From: an uncultured Lachnobacterium sp.
GTDB taxonomy: Bacteria; Bacillota; Clostridia; Lachnospirales; Lachnospiraceae
Length of the DNA stretch: 9,860 nucleotides
Direction: 5' to 3'
Assembly (NCBI GenBank): GCA_900550545.1
Contig: URSS01000063.1
Location: forward strand, 1-9,860
Made by a program: the position numbers and the translations under genes. The notes beneath the pieces are model-generated. The model did no database searches. It was not told where the DNA came from and saw only the letters and a program-made list of their open reading frames with translations. Below are positions 1-7,228 of the stretch, in pieces. Position 1 is the first letter of the stretch. The number at the start of each line of letters is the position of its first letter.

Positions 1-32
1 TTAGATAAAATTAGTATAATACTTTTATTCTC

Positions 33-956
33 TTATTCTCTGTATTTTGAAGGGGTAAATCCATAATACCTTTTGAATATTTCAATCAATCTACTGGGGT
101 TGGAGTATCCAACAATTCTTGAAATTTCCGCAATGGTGAGGTCGGTCTGAATAAGCATGTGCTCGGCTACAGAGATCCTTTTCCTCTGAATGTATTCGGT
201 AATGGACATATTATAAACTGACTTAAATAGCTTTTTCATCTTGCTTTCACTCATACATGCAATGGTGGAAAGCGTCTGTAATGTAATATTAAAACTGTAA
301 TGTTCATCCATGTAATGCGTTAGTTCATCTAATGCCTGTAAATCTGTTTCGTTGATGGATCGGGCATTCTCTTCATTTAGTCTGTTTTCTTTCAAATAAG
401 AAGCAAGAATCGAGATGATTTCATATATTTTTGCTTCTACTGTAATTCTGGACGCTTTCATGGAAAGCAGATACTCATATAGGCTTTGCATAGCACGATT
501 GACATTTGGTAAATAGAATTTCCCTTTTTCTTTGAAGAAATCAGAAAAGTTCACTTCAAGATCACCGGAAATTTCCTGGAGATACTGATCAATAAATTCC
601 TGGTCAAACTGCACAGTAATACATCTTAATGGAATCTGAGGATGATAAATAGCTTTGTACTTTTCAGATGGTTCATAACAGCGCAATGTATTCGGAGAAA
701 CATTTTGATACGGATAAAATTCATCTCCTGCGCCACTAATATAGAGAGCAAGTACATATCCAGGCCCAATATGTTCTCCAACCATGGTTTCCTGATTAAA
801 TCGTATGTCTGTCACTGTAATGACGAAATCGTGGTGAACCTCATTCGTCCATTGAAATCCGATTCCATATTTCTGATTGATCTTATAATATGTTCCGTAC
901 TCTATTGGATTCTTTATCGATTCAACAAAGAAATCCTCTCGTTTAACTTCTATCAT
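33..956 (-). CDS. AraC-family transcriptional regulator (YbtA/PchR-like)
   Basis: This 307-residue protein is a DNA-binding transcription regulator. The C-terminal ~90 residues form the two helix-turn-helix units of the AraC family: the first at about residues 225-246 (TLSTIACMSESKMKKLFKSV), the second at about 273-296 (AEISRIVGYSNPSRLIEIF), ending in the typical GFTPSKYR. The N-terminal ~200 residues are a presumed ligand-sensing domain without motifs I can assign. The start is taken as ATG at 954-956, because GGAGGGG (960-966) sits just upstream; a TTG at 966-968 would overlap that site. It is divergent from two half-size ABC transporters, the layout of ybtA/ybtPQ in the Yersinia siderophore island, so activation of the transporter genes in response to an imported ligand is the likely job (inference). 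Family assignment is secure; the ligand is unknown. Confidence 0.93.
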   Translation of the reverse strand: MIEVKREDFFVESIKNPIEYGTYYKINQKYGIGFQWTNEVHHDFVITVTDIRFNQETMVGEHIGPGYVLALYISGAGDEFYPYQNVSPNTLRCYEPSEKYKAIYHPQIPLRCITVQFDQEFIDQYLQEISGDLEVNFSDFFKEKGKFYLPNVNRAMQSLYEYLLSMKASRITVEAKIYEIISILASYLKENRLNEENARSINETDLQALDELTHYMDEHYSFNITLQTLSTIACMSESKMKKLFKSVYNMSITEYIQRKRISVAEHMLIQTDLTIAEISRIVGYSNPSRLIEIFKRYYGFTPSKYRE

Positions 957-997
957 TGGCCCCTCCAAAGATACCTCGGTTAGATTTATTAGTACCT

Positions 998-1030
998 TGT
1001 TCAGACTTTATATCTGTTTTGTCCTTTACA
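998..1030. promoter_or_regulatory. Imperfect direct repeat, candidate AraC-type operator
   Basis: TGTTCAGACTTTATA (998-1012) and TGTTTTGTCCTTTACA (1015-1030) agree at 11 positions if one gap is allowed, and start 17 bases apart. The second copy covers the -35 element of the transporter promoter, the usual place for an AraC-type activator. The match is modest and the region is AT-rich, so chance similarity is possible. Confidence 0.25.
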
Positions 1031-1052
1031 GTTACCCGCAACTAATTATAAT
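1025..1052 (+). promoter_or_regulatory. Sigma-70 promoter for the transporter operon
   Basis: TTTACA (1025-1030) and a perfect TATAAT (1047-1052) are separated by 16 bases. Transcription should start near 1059, giving a leader of about 44 bases before the TTG start at 1103. The -10 element overlaps the -10 of the opposing promoter almost completely. Confidence 0.72.
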
Positions 1053-1073
1053 GAAAGAGTTGATGTGTGTCAA
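1045..1073 (-). promoter_or_regulatory. Consensus sigma-70 promoter for the AraC-type regulator
   Basis: Read on the minus strand, TTGACA (1068-1073) and TATAAT (1045-1050) are both perfect consensus with the optimal 17-base spacer. Transcription should start near 1038, leaving a leader of about 80 bases to the ATG at 956. The leader crosses the direct repeat at 998-1030. Confidence 0.75.
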
Positions 1074-1089
1074 ACCGTTTTTAGCAAAA

Positions 1090-1095
1090 AGGAGG
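1090..1095 (+). promoter_or_regulatory. Ribosome binding site that fixes a TTG start
   Basis: AGGAGG lies 7 bases before TTG at 1103-1105. No ATG or GTG is similarly placed, so the first transporter gene starts with TTG. Confidence 0.85.
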
Positions 1096-1102
1096 CTCGG
1101 AT

Positions 1103-2854
1103 TTGAAGTCAATTCGTAGTTTATATAAAAAACTGTTGCAATATGTCCCGGATAAAAGAATTTGGGCATATTCTTCTATGGCATTGTCTGCCGCTGCCGT
1201 CTGCTCATATATGGGAGCTTATTGGTTTCTCTGGCAATCCATTGTGTCCATTCTGGTTATCCCTGCATATGAGAAGGCCATGTATGATGCAATTATCGTA
1301 GTCGCACTTATGATTTTACGAGGCATCCTCAACATTGCATCGGCAACGTGTTCCCACTATTTAGGCTTCCGGCTTGAAACAAACTTAAGAAAAAATGGGC
1401 TTCATAAATTATTGGATGCCTCTTCTTCCTTTTTTGACCACAACAGTTCTGGAGAGATTCGAAAAGTTATTGATGATAACGCAGCAGAAACACACAAAAC
1501 AGTGGCCCATTTGATTCCAGACAACATCACTGCTGTTATGACGCCGGTGTTAATGTTTGTGCTGATGTTTGCAATTGATTACCGCCTTGGTATTCTCTTG
1601 ATCCTTACAACTGTAATTGGTGTTCTTCAGTATCGTAAAATGTCCGGTGGTACTGAATTTCTGTCTGGCTATTCAGCGGCACTTCAAAAGATGAGTGCGG
1701 CAACAGTAGAATATGTCAGAGGAATGCAGATCATAAAAATCTTCGGTGTAACTGTACAGTATTACAAAACTCTGATTGACTCGATCAAGGAGTACAAACA
1801 GTACGTCTATCAGTATAGCCTCAGTTGTAAGAATCCCTATGTTGGATTCCAGGTTCTGTTCAACGTGTTTTATGCTTTTGCCGTACCAGCCGCAGTTGTA
1901 CTCATCAGCTATGGAGAACCTGCCATGCTGATCTTGGCAAAGATTGTTTTCTTTGCTGTATTCTCCGGAGCTGTATTTACTTCTTTCACATCGATTATGT
2001 TTACGGGGCAGGATAACTTTGGCGCACAAAATACGCTGAATCAGCTTGATGAGCTGACTGCTTCAATGGATCAGGCAAAGCTTCCGCATGGAAGCGAAGA
2101 GAACTTCCAAAATTTCGATATTGAATTTCGTCATGTTGACTTTAAATATGATGACACCTTCGTGCTGAAGAATTTTAACCTGACACTGCATCAGAATAAA
2201 ACTTATGCGCTTATCGGGTCTTCCGGCGGAGGCAAATCTACCATTGCAAAGCTGATTTCAGGATTTTATCCTGTTGATGGCGGCGAGATTCTGATTGGTG
2301 GAAAGAACATTCAGAGTTATTCTGAAAAAGCTCTCATTCAGAACATAGCATTTGTCTTCCAGCACAGTCAATTACTGAAGACCTCAATTTACGAAAATGT
2401 CCGAATCGGAAATTCTCAGGCAACACGGCAGCAGATTATGGATGCACTTGACGCAGCGAACTGCACATCTATTCTTGACAAATTCTCCCAGCGAGAGATG
2501 ACCGTCATCGGGGCAAAGGGCGTATACCTTTCCGGTGGCGAGGTGCAGAGGATCGCCATTGCAAGGGCTATTCTAAAGAATGCGAATATCATCATTATGG
2601 ATGAGGCATCTGCAGCTGCAGATCCGGAAAACGAATACGAGTTGCAGCAGGCTTTCCAAAAACTGATGAGAGGCAAAACAGTTATCATGATTGCACACAG
2701 GCTGTCCTCTATTCAGAATGTAGACCAGATCCTGTTTGTCCAGAATGGAAAAGTTGTGGAACAAGGAACCCACAATGAGCTGATGGCCTACAATGGACGT
2801 TATAAAGATTTTCAGGATGTATACTGCAAGGCAAATCAGTGGAGGTTGGCATGA
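1103..2854 (+). CDS. Half-size ABC transporter, membrane domain plus ATPase (YbtP/IrtA-like)
   Basis: This 583-residue protein has an N-terminal exporter-fold membrane domain (hydrophobic segments near residues 24-45, 62-80, 143-178 in two spans, and 250-300 in two spans) followed by an ATPase domain. Walker A GSSGGGKST is at 372-380, the Q-loop Gln at 420, signature LSGGE at 476-480, Walker B IIIMDE at 496-501 with the catalytic Glu, and the switch His at 532. The D-loop region reads DEASAAADPENE rather than the common DEATSALD; from memory, a form with ADPENE is frequent among YbtP/IrtA-type siderophore transporters. It overlaps the next gene by four bases and should pair with its product as a heterodimer in the cytoplasmic membrane. 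In the YbtPQ and IrtAB precedents this fold imports iron-loaded siderophores, so import is as likely as export. Starts at TTG with a strong ribosome binding site. Confidence 0.93.
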   Translation: MKSIRSLYKKLLQYVPDKRIWAYSSMALSAAAVCSYMGAYWFLWQSIVSILVIPAYEKAMYDAIIVVALMILRGILNIASATCSHYLGFRLETNLRKNGLHKLLDASSSFFDHNSSGEIRKVIDDNAAETHKTVAHLIPDNITAVMTPVLMFVLMFAIDYRLGILLILTTVIGVLQYRKMSGGTEFLSGYSAALQKMSAATVEYVRGMQIIKIFGVTVQYYKTLIDSIKEYKQYVYQYSLSCKNPYVGFQVLFNVFYAFAVPAAVVLISYGEPAMLILAKIVFFAVFSGAVFTSFTSIMFTGQDNFGAQNTLNQLDELTASMDQAKLPHGSEENFQNFDIEFRHVDFKYDDTFVLKNFNLTLHQNKTYALIGSSGGGKSTIAKLISGFYPVDGGEILIGGKNIQSYSEKALIQNIAFVFQHSQLLKTSIYENVRIGNSQATRQQIMDALDAANCTSILDKFSQREMTVIGAKGVYLSGGEVQRIAIARAILKNANIIIMDEASAAADPENEYELQQAFQKLMRGKTVIMIAHRLSSIQNVDQILFVQNGKVVEQGTHNELMAYNGRYKDFQDVYCKANQWRLA

Positions 2855-4575
2855 TGAAGACATATCTAAAAAATGCCTTCCAGCTTAGTGATTCGGGTGC
2901 GAAAGGCCTTGTAAAATCAATCTGGTCATTCTTCCTCTATTATGTCTCTTTTGTACCGCCGATGATTTGTGTTTTTCTGTTTGCAGACAGGCTGCTGCAT
3001 GGAAACACCGGGAAACCGGTGGTATATCTCCTGTTTATGCTGGTAGCGACCCTGGTGATGTACTTAGTTATTAACTATAACTATAAAACGACCTATGATG
3101 AAACCTACCAGGAATCTGCAAATTTAAGAATTGATTTGGCGGAACAGCTTTCCAAGCTGCCCCTATCCTATTTTTCAAAGCACAATTTGTCTGACCTTGC
3201 TCAAACAATCATGGCAGATGTGGCTTCGATTGAGCATGCTTTTGCGAACGCAGTGGCTAATACCATAGGATTTGCAATTTACTTTTTGGTTATCAGCGCA
3301 GCCCTTCTGATCATGAATTGGAAATTAGGGCTCTGTGTATTGCTTCCCGTTCTTGCTTCTGCTTCGGTTCTTTTCCTGACAAAGAAACTGCAGGTCAGAG
3401 ATGTAAATAAACATTATGATAAGTTGAGAGATATTTCCGAAAGCTTTCAGAATGCAATCGAACTGAATCAGGAAATTAAAAGCTATGGGTTGAAAGAAAA
3501 AGTAGAAGCTCAAATGGACCAGCAGTTGGATGAGTCAGAAAATCTTCAGTGGAAAGCCCAGATCACCCAGACGATTCCTGTTACAATCGGCCAGACTTTA
3601 TCGATTCTTCCTATTGGAATCACGGCAACTGTTGGCCTTTCGATGCTTGCCTCCGGTCAGGTAAGTATCCTGATTCTTCTGGGCTATATTATTATGGCGG
3701 CGAAACTCAGCGGGGCCATGGGTGGTGTTTTGCTCTATCTGACGGAAATCTTTTATTTGGATGCAAGGATCGCCAGGATTGGTGAAATCAAGAATCATGA
3801 ACTTCAGGGTGGAGAAAAGGCAGTCCTCTCAGATTTCAATGTAGAAATAAAGGACGTTTGTTTTTCCTACCAGAAAGACACCCAGGTGATTCGCCATGCA
3901 TCCTTTACGGCGGAGCAAGGACAGGTAACCGCATTGGTCGGTCCCAGCGGCTGCGGAAAAACAACAATGCTTAAGCTCATCAGCAGACTATATGATGCAG
4001 ATTCCGGCACCGTTCAAATCGGAGGAACCGACATACGAGAAATTCACACTGATAGCTTGTTTAAGTATGTCTCCATTGTTTTTCAGGAAGTCATTCTATT
4101 CAATACTTCTATTATGGAAAATATTCGCCTTGGGCGGCTGGATGCTTCTGACGAAGAAGTAATACGAGCTGCAAAACTGGCTGGTTGCAATGAGTTTGTC
4201 AGCCGTCTACCAGACACCTACCAGACAATAATCGGGGAAAACGGTACCAAACTCTCCGGTGGAGAACGTCAGCGTCTGTCTATTGCCAGAGCAATCCTGA
4301 AGGATGCTCCAATTATCATTCTGGATGAGATTGCTGCATCGTTAGATGTGGAAACAGAAGTCCAGATACAGACTGGATTAAATCATTTGATTCAAGGCAA
4401 GACCGTGATTGTTATTTCACACAGACTGAAGTCTATTGAAAATGCAGATAAGATCGTCGTTATGAAAGCAGGTACGGTAGAAGCCTGTGGAAAACATGCT
4501 CATCTGCTGAAACAGTCGCCCACATATAGAAAGATGATTGAAAAGTCCAATCTGGCAGAGAAATTTAACTACTAA
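2851..4575 (+). CDS. Half-size ABC transporter, membrane domain plus ATPase (YbtQ/IrtB-like)
   Basis: This 574-residue partner of the preceding protein has the same architecture. Hydrophobic segments lie near residues 28-46, 57-75, 138-156, 158-177, 244-268 and 270-290. The ATPase domain carries Walker A GPSGCGKTT (364-372), Q-loop Gln 412, signature LSGGE (468-472), Walker B IIILDE (488-493) and switch His 524. Both members of the pair therefore look catalytically competent, unlike heterodimers with one degenerate site. The start is ATG at 2851, in an ATGA overlap with the upstream stop and after GGAGG (2841-2845); ATG at 2854 is equally possible. A GTG at 2839 precedes that ribosome binding site and is unlikely. 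The four-base overlap suggests translational coupling and matched production of the two subunits. The substrate is not readable; a siderophore or other metal chelate is inferred from context. Confidence 0.93.
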   Translation: MMKTYLKNAFQLSDSGAKGLVKSIWSFFLYYVSFVPPMICVFLFADRLLHGNTGKPVVYLLFMLVATLVMYLVINYNYKTTYDETYQESANLRIDLAEQLSKLPLSYFSKHNLSDLAQTIMADVASIEHAFANAVANTIGFAIYFLVISAALLIMNWKLGLCVLLPVLASASVLFLTKKLQVRDVNKHYDKLRDISESFQNAIELNQEIKSYGLKEKVEAQMDQQLDESENLQWKAQITQTIPVTIGQTLSILPIGITATVGLSMLASGQVSILILLGYIIMAAKLSGAMGGVLLYLTEIFYLDARIARIGEIKNHELQGGEKAVLSDFNVEIKDVCFSYQKDTQVIRHASFTAEQGQVTALVGPSGCGKTTMLKLISRLYDADSGTVQIGGTDIREIHTDSLFKYVSIVFQEVILFNTSIMENIRLGRLDASDEEVIRAAKLAGCNEFVSRLPDTYQTIIGENGTKLSGGERQRLSIARAILKDAPIIILDEIAASLDVETEVQIQTGLNHLIQGKTVIVISHRLKSIENADKIVVMKAGTVEACGKHAHLLKQSPTYRKMIEKSNLAEKFNY

Positions 4576-4582
4576 GCAGGTC

Positions 4583-4612
4583 ACCCTTCAGATGCAGACC
4601 GCACTGAAGGGT
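4583..4612 (+). repeat. Perfect 9-bp inverted repeat (RNA hairpin) without U-tract
   Basis: ACCCTTCAG (4583-4591) and CTGAAGGGT (4604-4612) are exact reverse complements around a 12-base loop. The bases that follow (AACATAAAGG) have no run of T, so this is not a standard intrinsic terminator. It could stabilise the 3' end of the upstream message, be an RNase processing point that sets different levels for the two transporters, or be a partial terminator. Confidence 0.7.
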
Positions 4613-4658
4613 AACATAAAGGCATTTGGTTAACTATGTCTAACTGATTTCTGATGTG

Positions 4659-4664
4659 AGGAGG
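4659..4664 (+). promoter_or_regulatory. Ribosome binding site that fixes a TTG start
   Basis: AGGAGG lies 8 bases before TTG at 4673-4675. The in-frame GTG at 4664-4666 overlaps this site and so cannot be the start served by it. Confidence 0.85.
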
Positions 4665-4672
4665 TGCATTAT

Positions 4673-5614
4673 TTGAAGAAATATATTGGAAAAAGGATCA
4701 TTAGCTTCCTCATTGTGCTGATAGGAGTCAGCGTCCTGAGTTTTTTGTTGATTGCTTGGTCCGGAAAAGATCCTGCAGAAATTATTGCACACCGAGGCGT
4801 ATCCAATCCTACGCCGGAACAGATTGAGATGATTCGGGTGGAAATGGGATTGGATCAACCTCTCCCTGTGCGATATATTCAGTGGCTTTCCGGAATGTTT
4901 ACAGGAGAACTTGGGACTTCTTTGACCACTCATCAACCGATTGTAAAGGATCTGCACAAGTATCTGGCTACGACCACATCTCTTGTAGGGATGGCTATTC
5001 TATGGATTATCGTACTCACCGTTCCAATCAGTTTGCTCTGCGCCAGAAAGCGGAACCGCCTTTTCGATCAGGTTACCAGAGGCATTACTATCTGCGGTAT
5101 TTGTGTGCCAACTTTCTGGCTGGGATTCCTTCTTCTACTGTTCTTTGCGATTCATCTGAAATGGTTCAGTGTCTTACCAAGTCCAGGTTGGAGGGGCTTT
5201 TTACTTCCTTCATTTGCCCTGGCGGTTCCCAGTTCGTGTTCACTCATCCGAATTATGCGTTCCTCTCTTCTGGCTGAATTATCTTCTGATTATGTTCGGT
5301 TTGCAAAAGCCCGTGGACTATCTGCCAACAGAATTCTGGTATGTCACATTCTGCGAAATGCCTTACCGCCTGTTGTTACAATTTTCTTTCAGCAATTCGG
5401 CTTTCTAATTGCCGGAGGGGCTGTAATCGAAAGTGTTTTTTCAATCAAGGGAATCGGAACTTATCTGGTGGACAGTGTGGTTGCAGCAGATACGATTGCA
5501 GTTTCTACCTGTATAGTCGTCATTGCAGCAATTTTTGTTGTCGCAAATTTCATGGCAGACATAATCAACCGTCTGCTTTGTCCATGGATGGTGAGGGAAG
5601 AAAATGATACATAA
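4673..5614 (+). CDS. Nickel/peptide-type ABC importer permease (NikB/DppB/OppB family)
   Basis: This 313-residue membrane protein is the first permease of a Nik/Opp-type importer; NikB proteins have about this length. A hydrophobic helix at residues 9-29 leads into a short extracytoplasmic part with the family-typical MGLDQPLPVRY (58-68) and GELGTSL (78-84). Further spans lie near 101-123, 137-160, 176-193, 236-256 and 275-296. The cytoplasmic EAA loop that docks on the ATPase is at about 204-233 (DYVRFAKARGLSANRIL, then ILRNALPP). The start is TTG, chosen by its ribosome binding site. It overlaps the second permease gene by 11 bases. Substrate is inferred to be nickel, another transition metal, or a metal chelate because the set as a whole resembles NikABCDE; a peptide substrate cannot be excluded. 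Confidence 0.94.
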   Translation: MKKYIGKRIISFLIVLIGVSVLSFLLIAWSGKDPAEIIAHRGVSNPTPEQIEMIRVEMGLDQPLPVRYIQWLSGMFTGELGTSLTTHQPIVKDLHKYLATTTSLVGMAILWIIVLTVPISLLCARKRNRLFDQVTRGITICGICVPTFWLGFLLLLFFAIHLKWFSVLPSPGWRGFLLPSFALAVPSSCSLIRIMRSSLLAELSSDYVRFAKARGLSANRILVCHILRNALPPVVTIFFQQFGFLIAGGAVIESVFSIKGIGTYLVDSVVAADTIAVSTCIVVIAAIFVVANFMADIINRLLCPWMVREENDT

Positions 5615-6428
5615 GCTACTCAAAAGGCCGCAGGCAATCATCGGTCTGTGCCTGATTGCTATTGTGATTGTGATTGCGATTGCAGCACCTGCTTTTTCGC
5701 CTCACGACCCTGAATTGGTGAATTTATCGCAAAAGTATGCACAGCCTGACGCAGAATACCCTCTTGGAACAGATCAATTGGGCAGGTGTACCTTATCAAG
5801 GCTGCTGTATGGAGCCAGATATTCCATCGGAATCAGTTTACCTGTGCTGCTGATTTTGTCTGTGATTGGTCTGATTGTCGGTACTTTTAGCGCCTGTGCT
5901 GGAGAAAAAGCAGACCATTTCATTACTATACTCTGTGATGTGTTTATTGCTTTTCCTTCTCTTATCATTGCTATTGCTGTCATAGGCGTTCTGGGGAACG
6001 GACTCCAAAACATTGCCGTTTCTGTTGTGATAGCGACCTGGGCTTGGTTTGTTCGTGTTGTCAGATCTTATTCCGTTCAAGAAATGGGTAAAGATTATAT
6101 CCTGGCAGCCCGGATTTCTGGGTGCAATACAGGAAAGCTGGTCTTCAGACATCTGATTCCTAACATTCTGCCACAGTTTCTTGTGTATGTTTCCACTGGT
6201 GTCGCTTCTTCCATCATTATGGTTTCCAGCTTTGCTTTCCTCGGACTTGGCCTTCCCTCCGGCACACCGGAATGGGGTGCCATGTTAAATGATGCCAGGA
6301 CAGCGCTTTACTCTCATCCGGAATTGCTGATCTATCCAGGCTTGTGCATCTTCGTAACGGCAGCAGGCTTCAATTTGTTTGGAGAAGCACTCCGTGATAT
6401 TCTGACGCCGGAGGAGGACAGCCTATGA
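5604..6428 (+). CDS. Nickel/peptide-type ABC importer permease (NikC/DppC/OppC family)
   Basis: This 274-residue protein is the second permease and should form the membrane channel with the preceding subunit. After an N-terminal helix (about residues 11-30) it carries the family hallmark YPLGTDQLGRCTLSRLLYGAR (52-72), close to NikC-type sequences. Spans follow near 76-99, 108-130, 136-153, 193-217 and 240-258. The EAA loop is at about 161-190 (GKDYILAARISGCN to LIPNILP), and FLGLGLPSGTPEWGAML (212-228) is also typical. ATG at 5604 lies inside the end of the upstream gene, preceded by GAGGG (5593-5597). The 3' end overlaps the first ATPase gene by four bases (ATGA), indicating tight translational coupling. 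Length is normal for NikC. Confidence 0.95.
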   Translation: MIHKLLKRPQAIIGLCLIAIVIVIAIAAPAFSPHDPELVNLSQKYAQPDAEYPLGTDQLGRCTLSRLLYGARYSIGISLPVLLILSVIGLIVGTFSACAGEKADHFITILCDVFIAFPSLIIAIAVIGVLGNGLQNIAVSVVIATWAWFVRVVRSYSVQEMGKDYILAARISGCNTGKLVFRHLIPNILPQFLVYVSTGVASSIIMVSSFAFLGLGLPSGTPEWGAMLNDARTALYSHPELLIYPGLCIFVTAAGFNLFGEALRDILTPEEDSL

Positions 6429-7228
6429 TGTCGTCACTTATAATCGATCGTTTAAGCATTAAACTGCGGTCAGGCTCGGATAACTTGGTTTCTGAAATAT
6501 CCTTTGCAATCAAAGAAGGAGAGTCTTTAATCTTGTTAGGCCAATCAGGCAGCGGCAAAACAATGACCTGTAGTGCGGTGCTAAACTTATTGGACCCTAA
6601 AAAATTTAAGGTGTCGGGTTCCGTTTTCTTCGGCGAGACTGATCTTTTGAATTCGTCAGAAAAGCAGAGACGAGGAATATACGGAAACCAGATTGTCTAC
6701 ATCCCGCAAAATCCAATGACTGCATTGGACCCTTCTATGCGTATTGGCAGACAGATGGATGAAACACTACGGCTTCATTCCGACAAATCCCGCCAGCAGC
6801 GTTACAACTATATTCTGCAGCTTCTGCATGATGTAGGGTTAGATGATCCTGACAGGGTATACAGAGCATACCCCCATATGCTTTCCGGAGGAATGCTTCA
6901 GCGTGTCATTATCGCAATGGCTATGATGCTTGATGCAAAATTCGTGCTTGCCGATGAGCCGACAACTGCTTTGGATGTGATTCACAGAAATGGAATCATA
7001 GATTTATTTTCGCAGATGAAAGCAAATGGAGTTGGGATTCTTATGGTAACTCATGATTTCGCAACAGCTCTTCAATTAGGCGGAAACATGTTGGTGATGA
7101 AAGAAGGAAGAATTATAGAATCCGGTGAAGTTCAATTTGTCTTCGATCATACCACAGAACCTTATACAAAGTCACTGATTGAAGCTTACTCCCTTTCCTG
7201 TGTTTTCACGAAAGGGGCGGAATCATGA
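6425..7228 (+). CDS. Nickel/peptide-type ABC importer ATPase (NikD/DppD/OppD family)
   Basis: This 267-residue cytoplasmic ATPase is the first of two that power the importer. It has Walker A GQSGSGKT (39-46), Q-loop Gln 95 in the family phrase YIPQNPMTALDPSMRIG, signature LSGGM (153-157), Walker B FVLADE (173-178) and switch His 210. LSGGMLQRV is the usual OppD/NikD form. The protein is shorter than OppD/DppD subunits (about 320-330 residues), lacks their C-terminal cysteine-rich extension, and is closer to NikD length (about 250 residues), which favours a nickel/metal-type system over an oligopeptide one. ATG at 6425 follows GGAGGAGG (6410-6417) by 7 bases and overlaps the upstream stop; ATG at 6428 is an alternative. 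Confidence 0.95.
   Translation: MMSSLIIDRLSIKLRSGSDNLVSEISFAIKEGESLILLGQSGSGKTMTCSAVLNLLDPKKFKVSGSVFFGETDLLNSSEKQRRGIYGNQIVYIPQNPMTALDPSMRIGRQMDETLRLHSDKSRQQRYNYILQLLHDVGLDDPDRVYRAYPHMLSGGMLQRVIIAMAMMLDAKFVLADEPTTALDVIHRNGIIDLFSQMKANGVGILMVTHDFATALQLGGNMLVMKEGRIIESGEVQFVFDHTTEPYTKSLIEAYSLSCVFTKGAES

Larger units (their letters stand above)
957..1102. promoter_or_regulatory. Divergent intergenic control region
   Basis: This 146-base gap separates the AraC-type regulator from the transporter genes. It contains opposed promoters with a common -10 core (1045-1052), an imperfect direct repeat (998-1030) and the ribosome binding sites of both genes. I found no match to the classical DtxR/IdeR box or a Fur box by eye. 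Confidence 0.8.
4576..4672 (+). other. 97-base gap between the exporter-fold pair and the Nik-type importer
   Basis: This is the largest untranslated gap in the plus-strand series. It contains a 9-base-pair inverted repeat and the AGGAGG site of the next gene. I see no convincing -35/-10 pair, so the downstream genes are probably reached by readthrough from the promoter at 1025-1052, or from a weak or activator-dependent promoter I cannot recognise. Confidence 0.6.

Noticed and set aside
1..32. An 11-base palindrome (AGTATAATACT, 11-21) downstream of the AraC-type gene as a possible terminator.
   Set aside because: It is all but AT, with a stem of at most four or five pairs and almost no loop. 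Nothing else can be supported in these 32 bases.
642..983. A plus-strand frame of 113 codons over the N-terminal half of the AraC-type gene.
   Set aside because: It lies wholly opposite a well-supported gene, has no ribosome binding site and gives a low-complexity translation without domain features.
1059..1075. An inverted repeat GTTGA...TCAAAC as a possible operator over the minus-strand -35 element.
   Set aside because: The arms match only with a one-base bulge and most of the signal is explained by the consensus TTGACA itself.
4624..4652. A DtxR/IdeR-like box in GGTTAACTATGTCTAAC.
   Set aside because: The GGTTA and TAAC halves are 8 bases apart instead of 3 and only four base pairs are symmetric, so it does not fit the 19-base iron box.
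4664..4672. GTG at 4664 as start of the first Nik-type permease.
   Set aside because: It overlaps the AGGAGG ribosome binding site. TTG at 4673 has the correct spacing and gives the usual N-terminus beginning KKYIGKRI.
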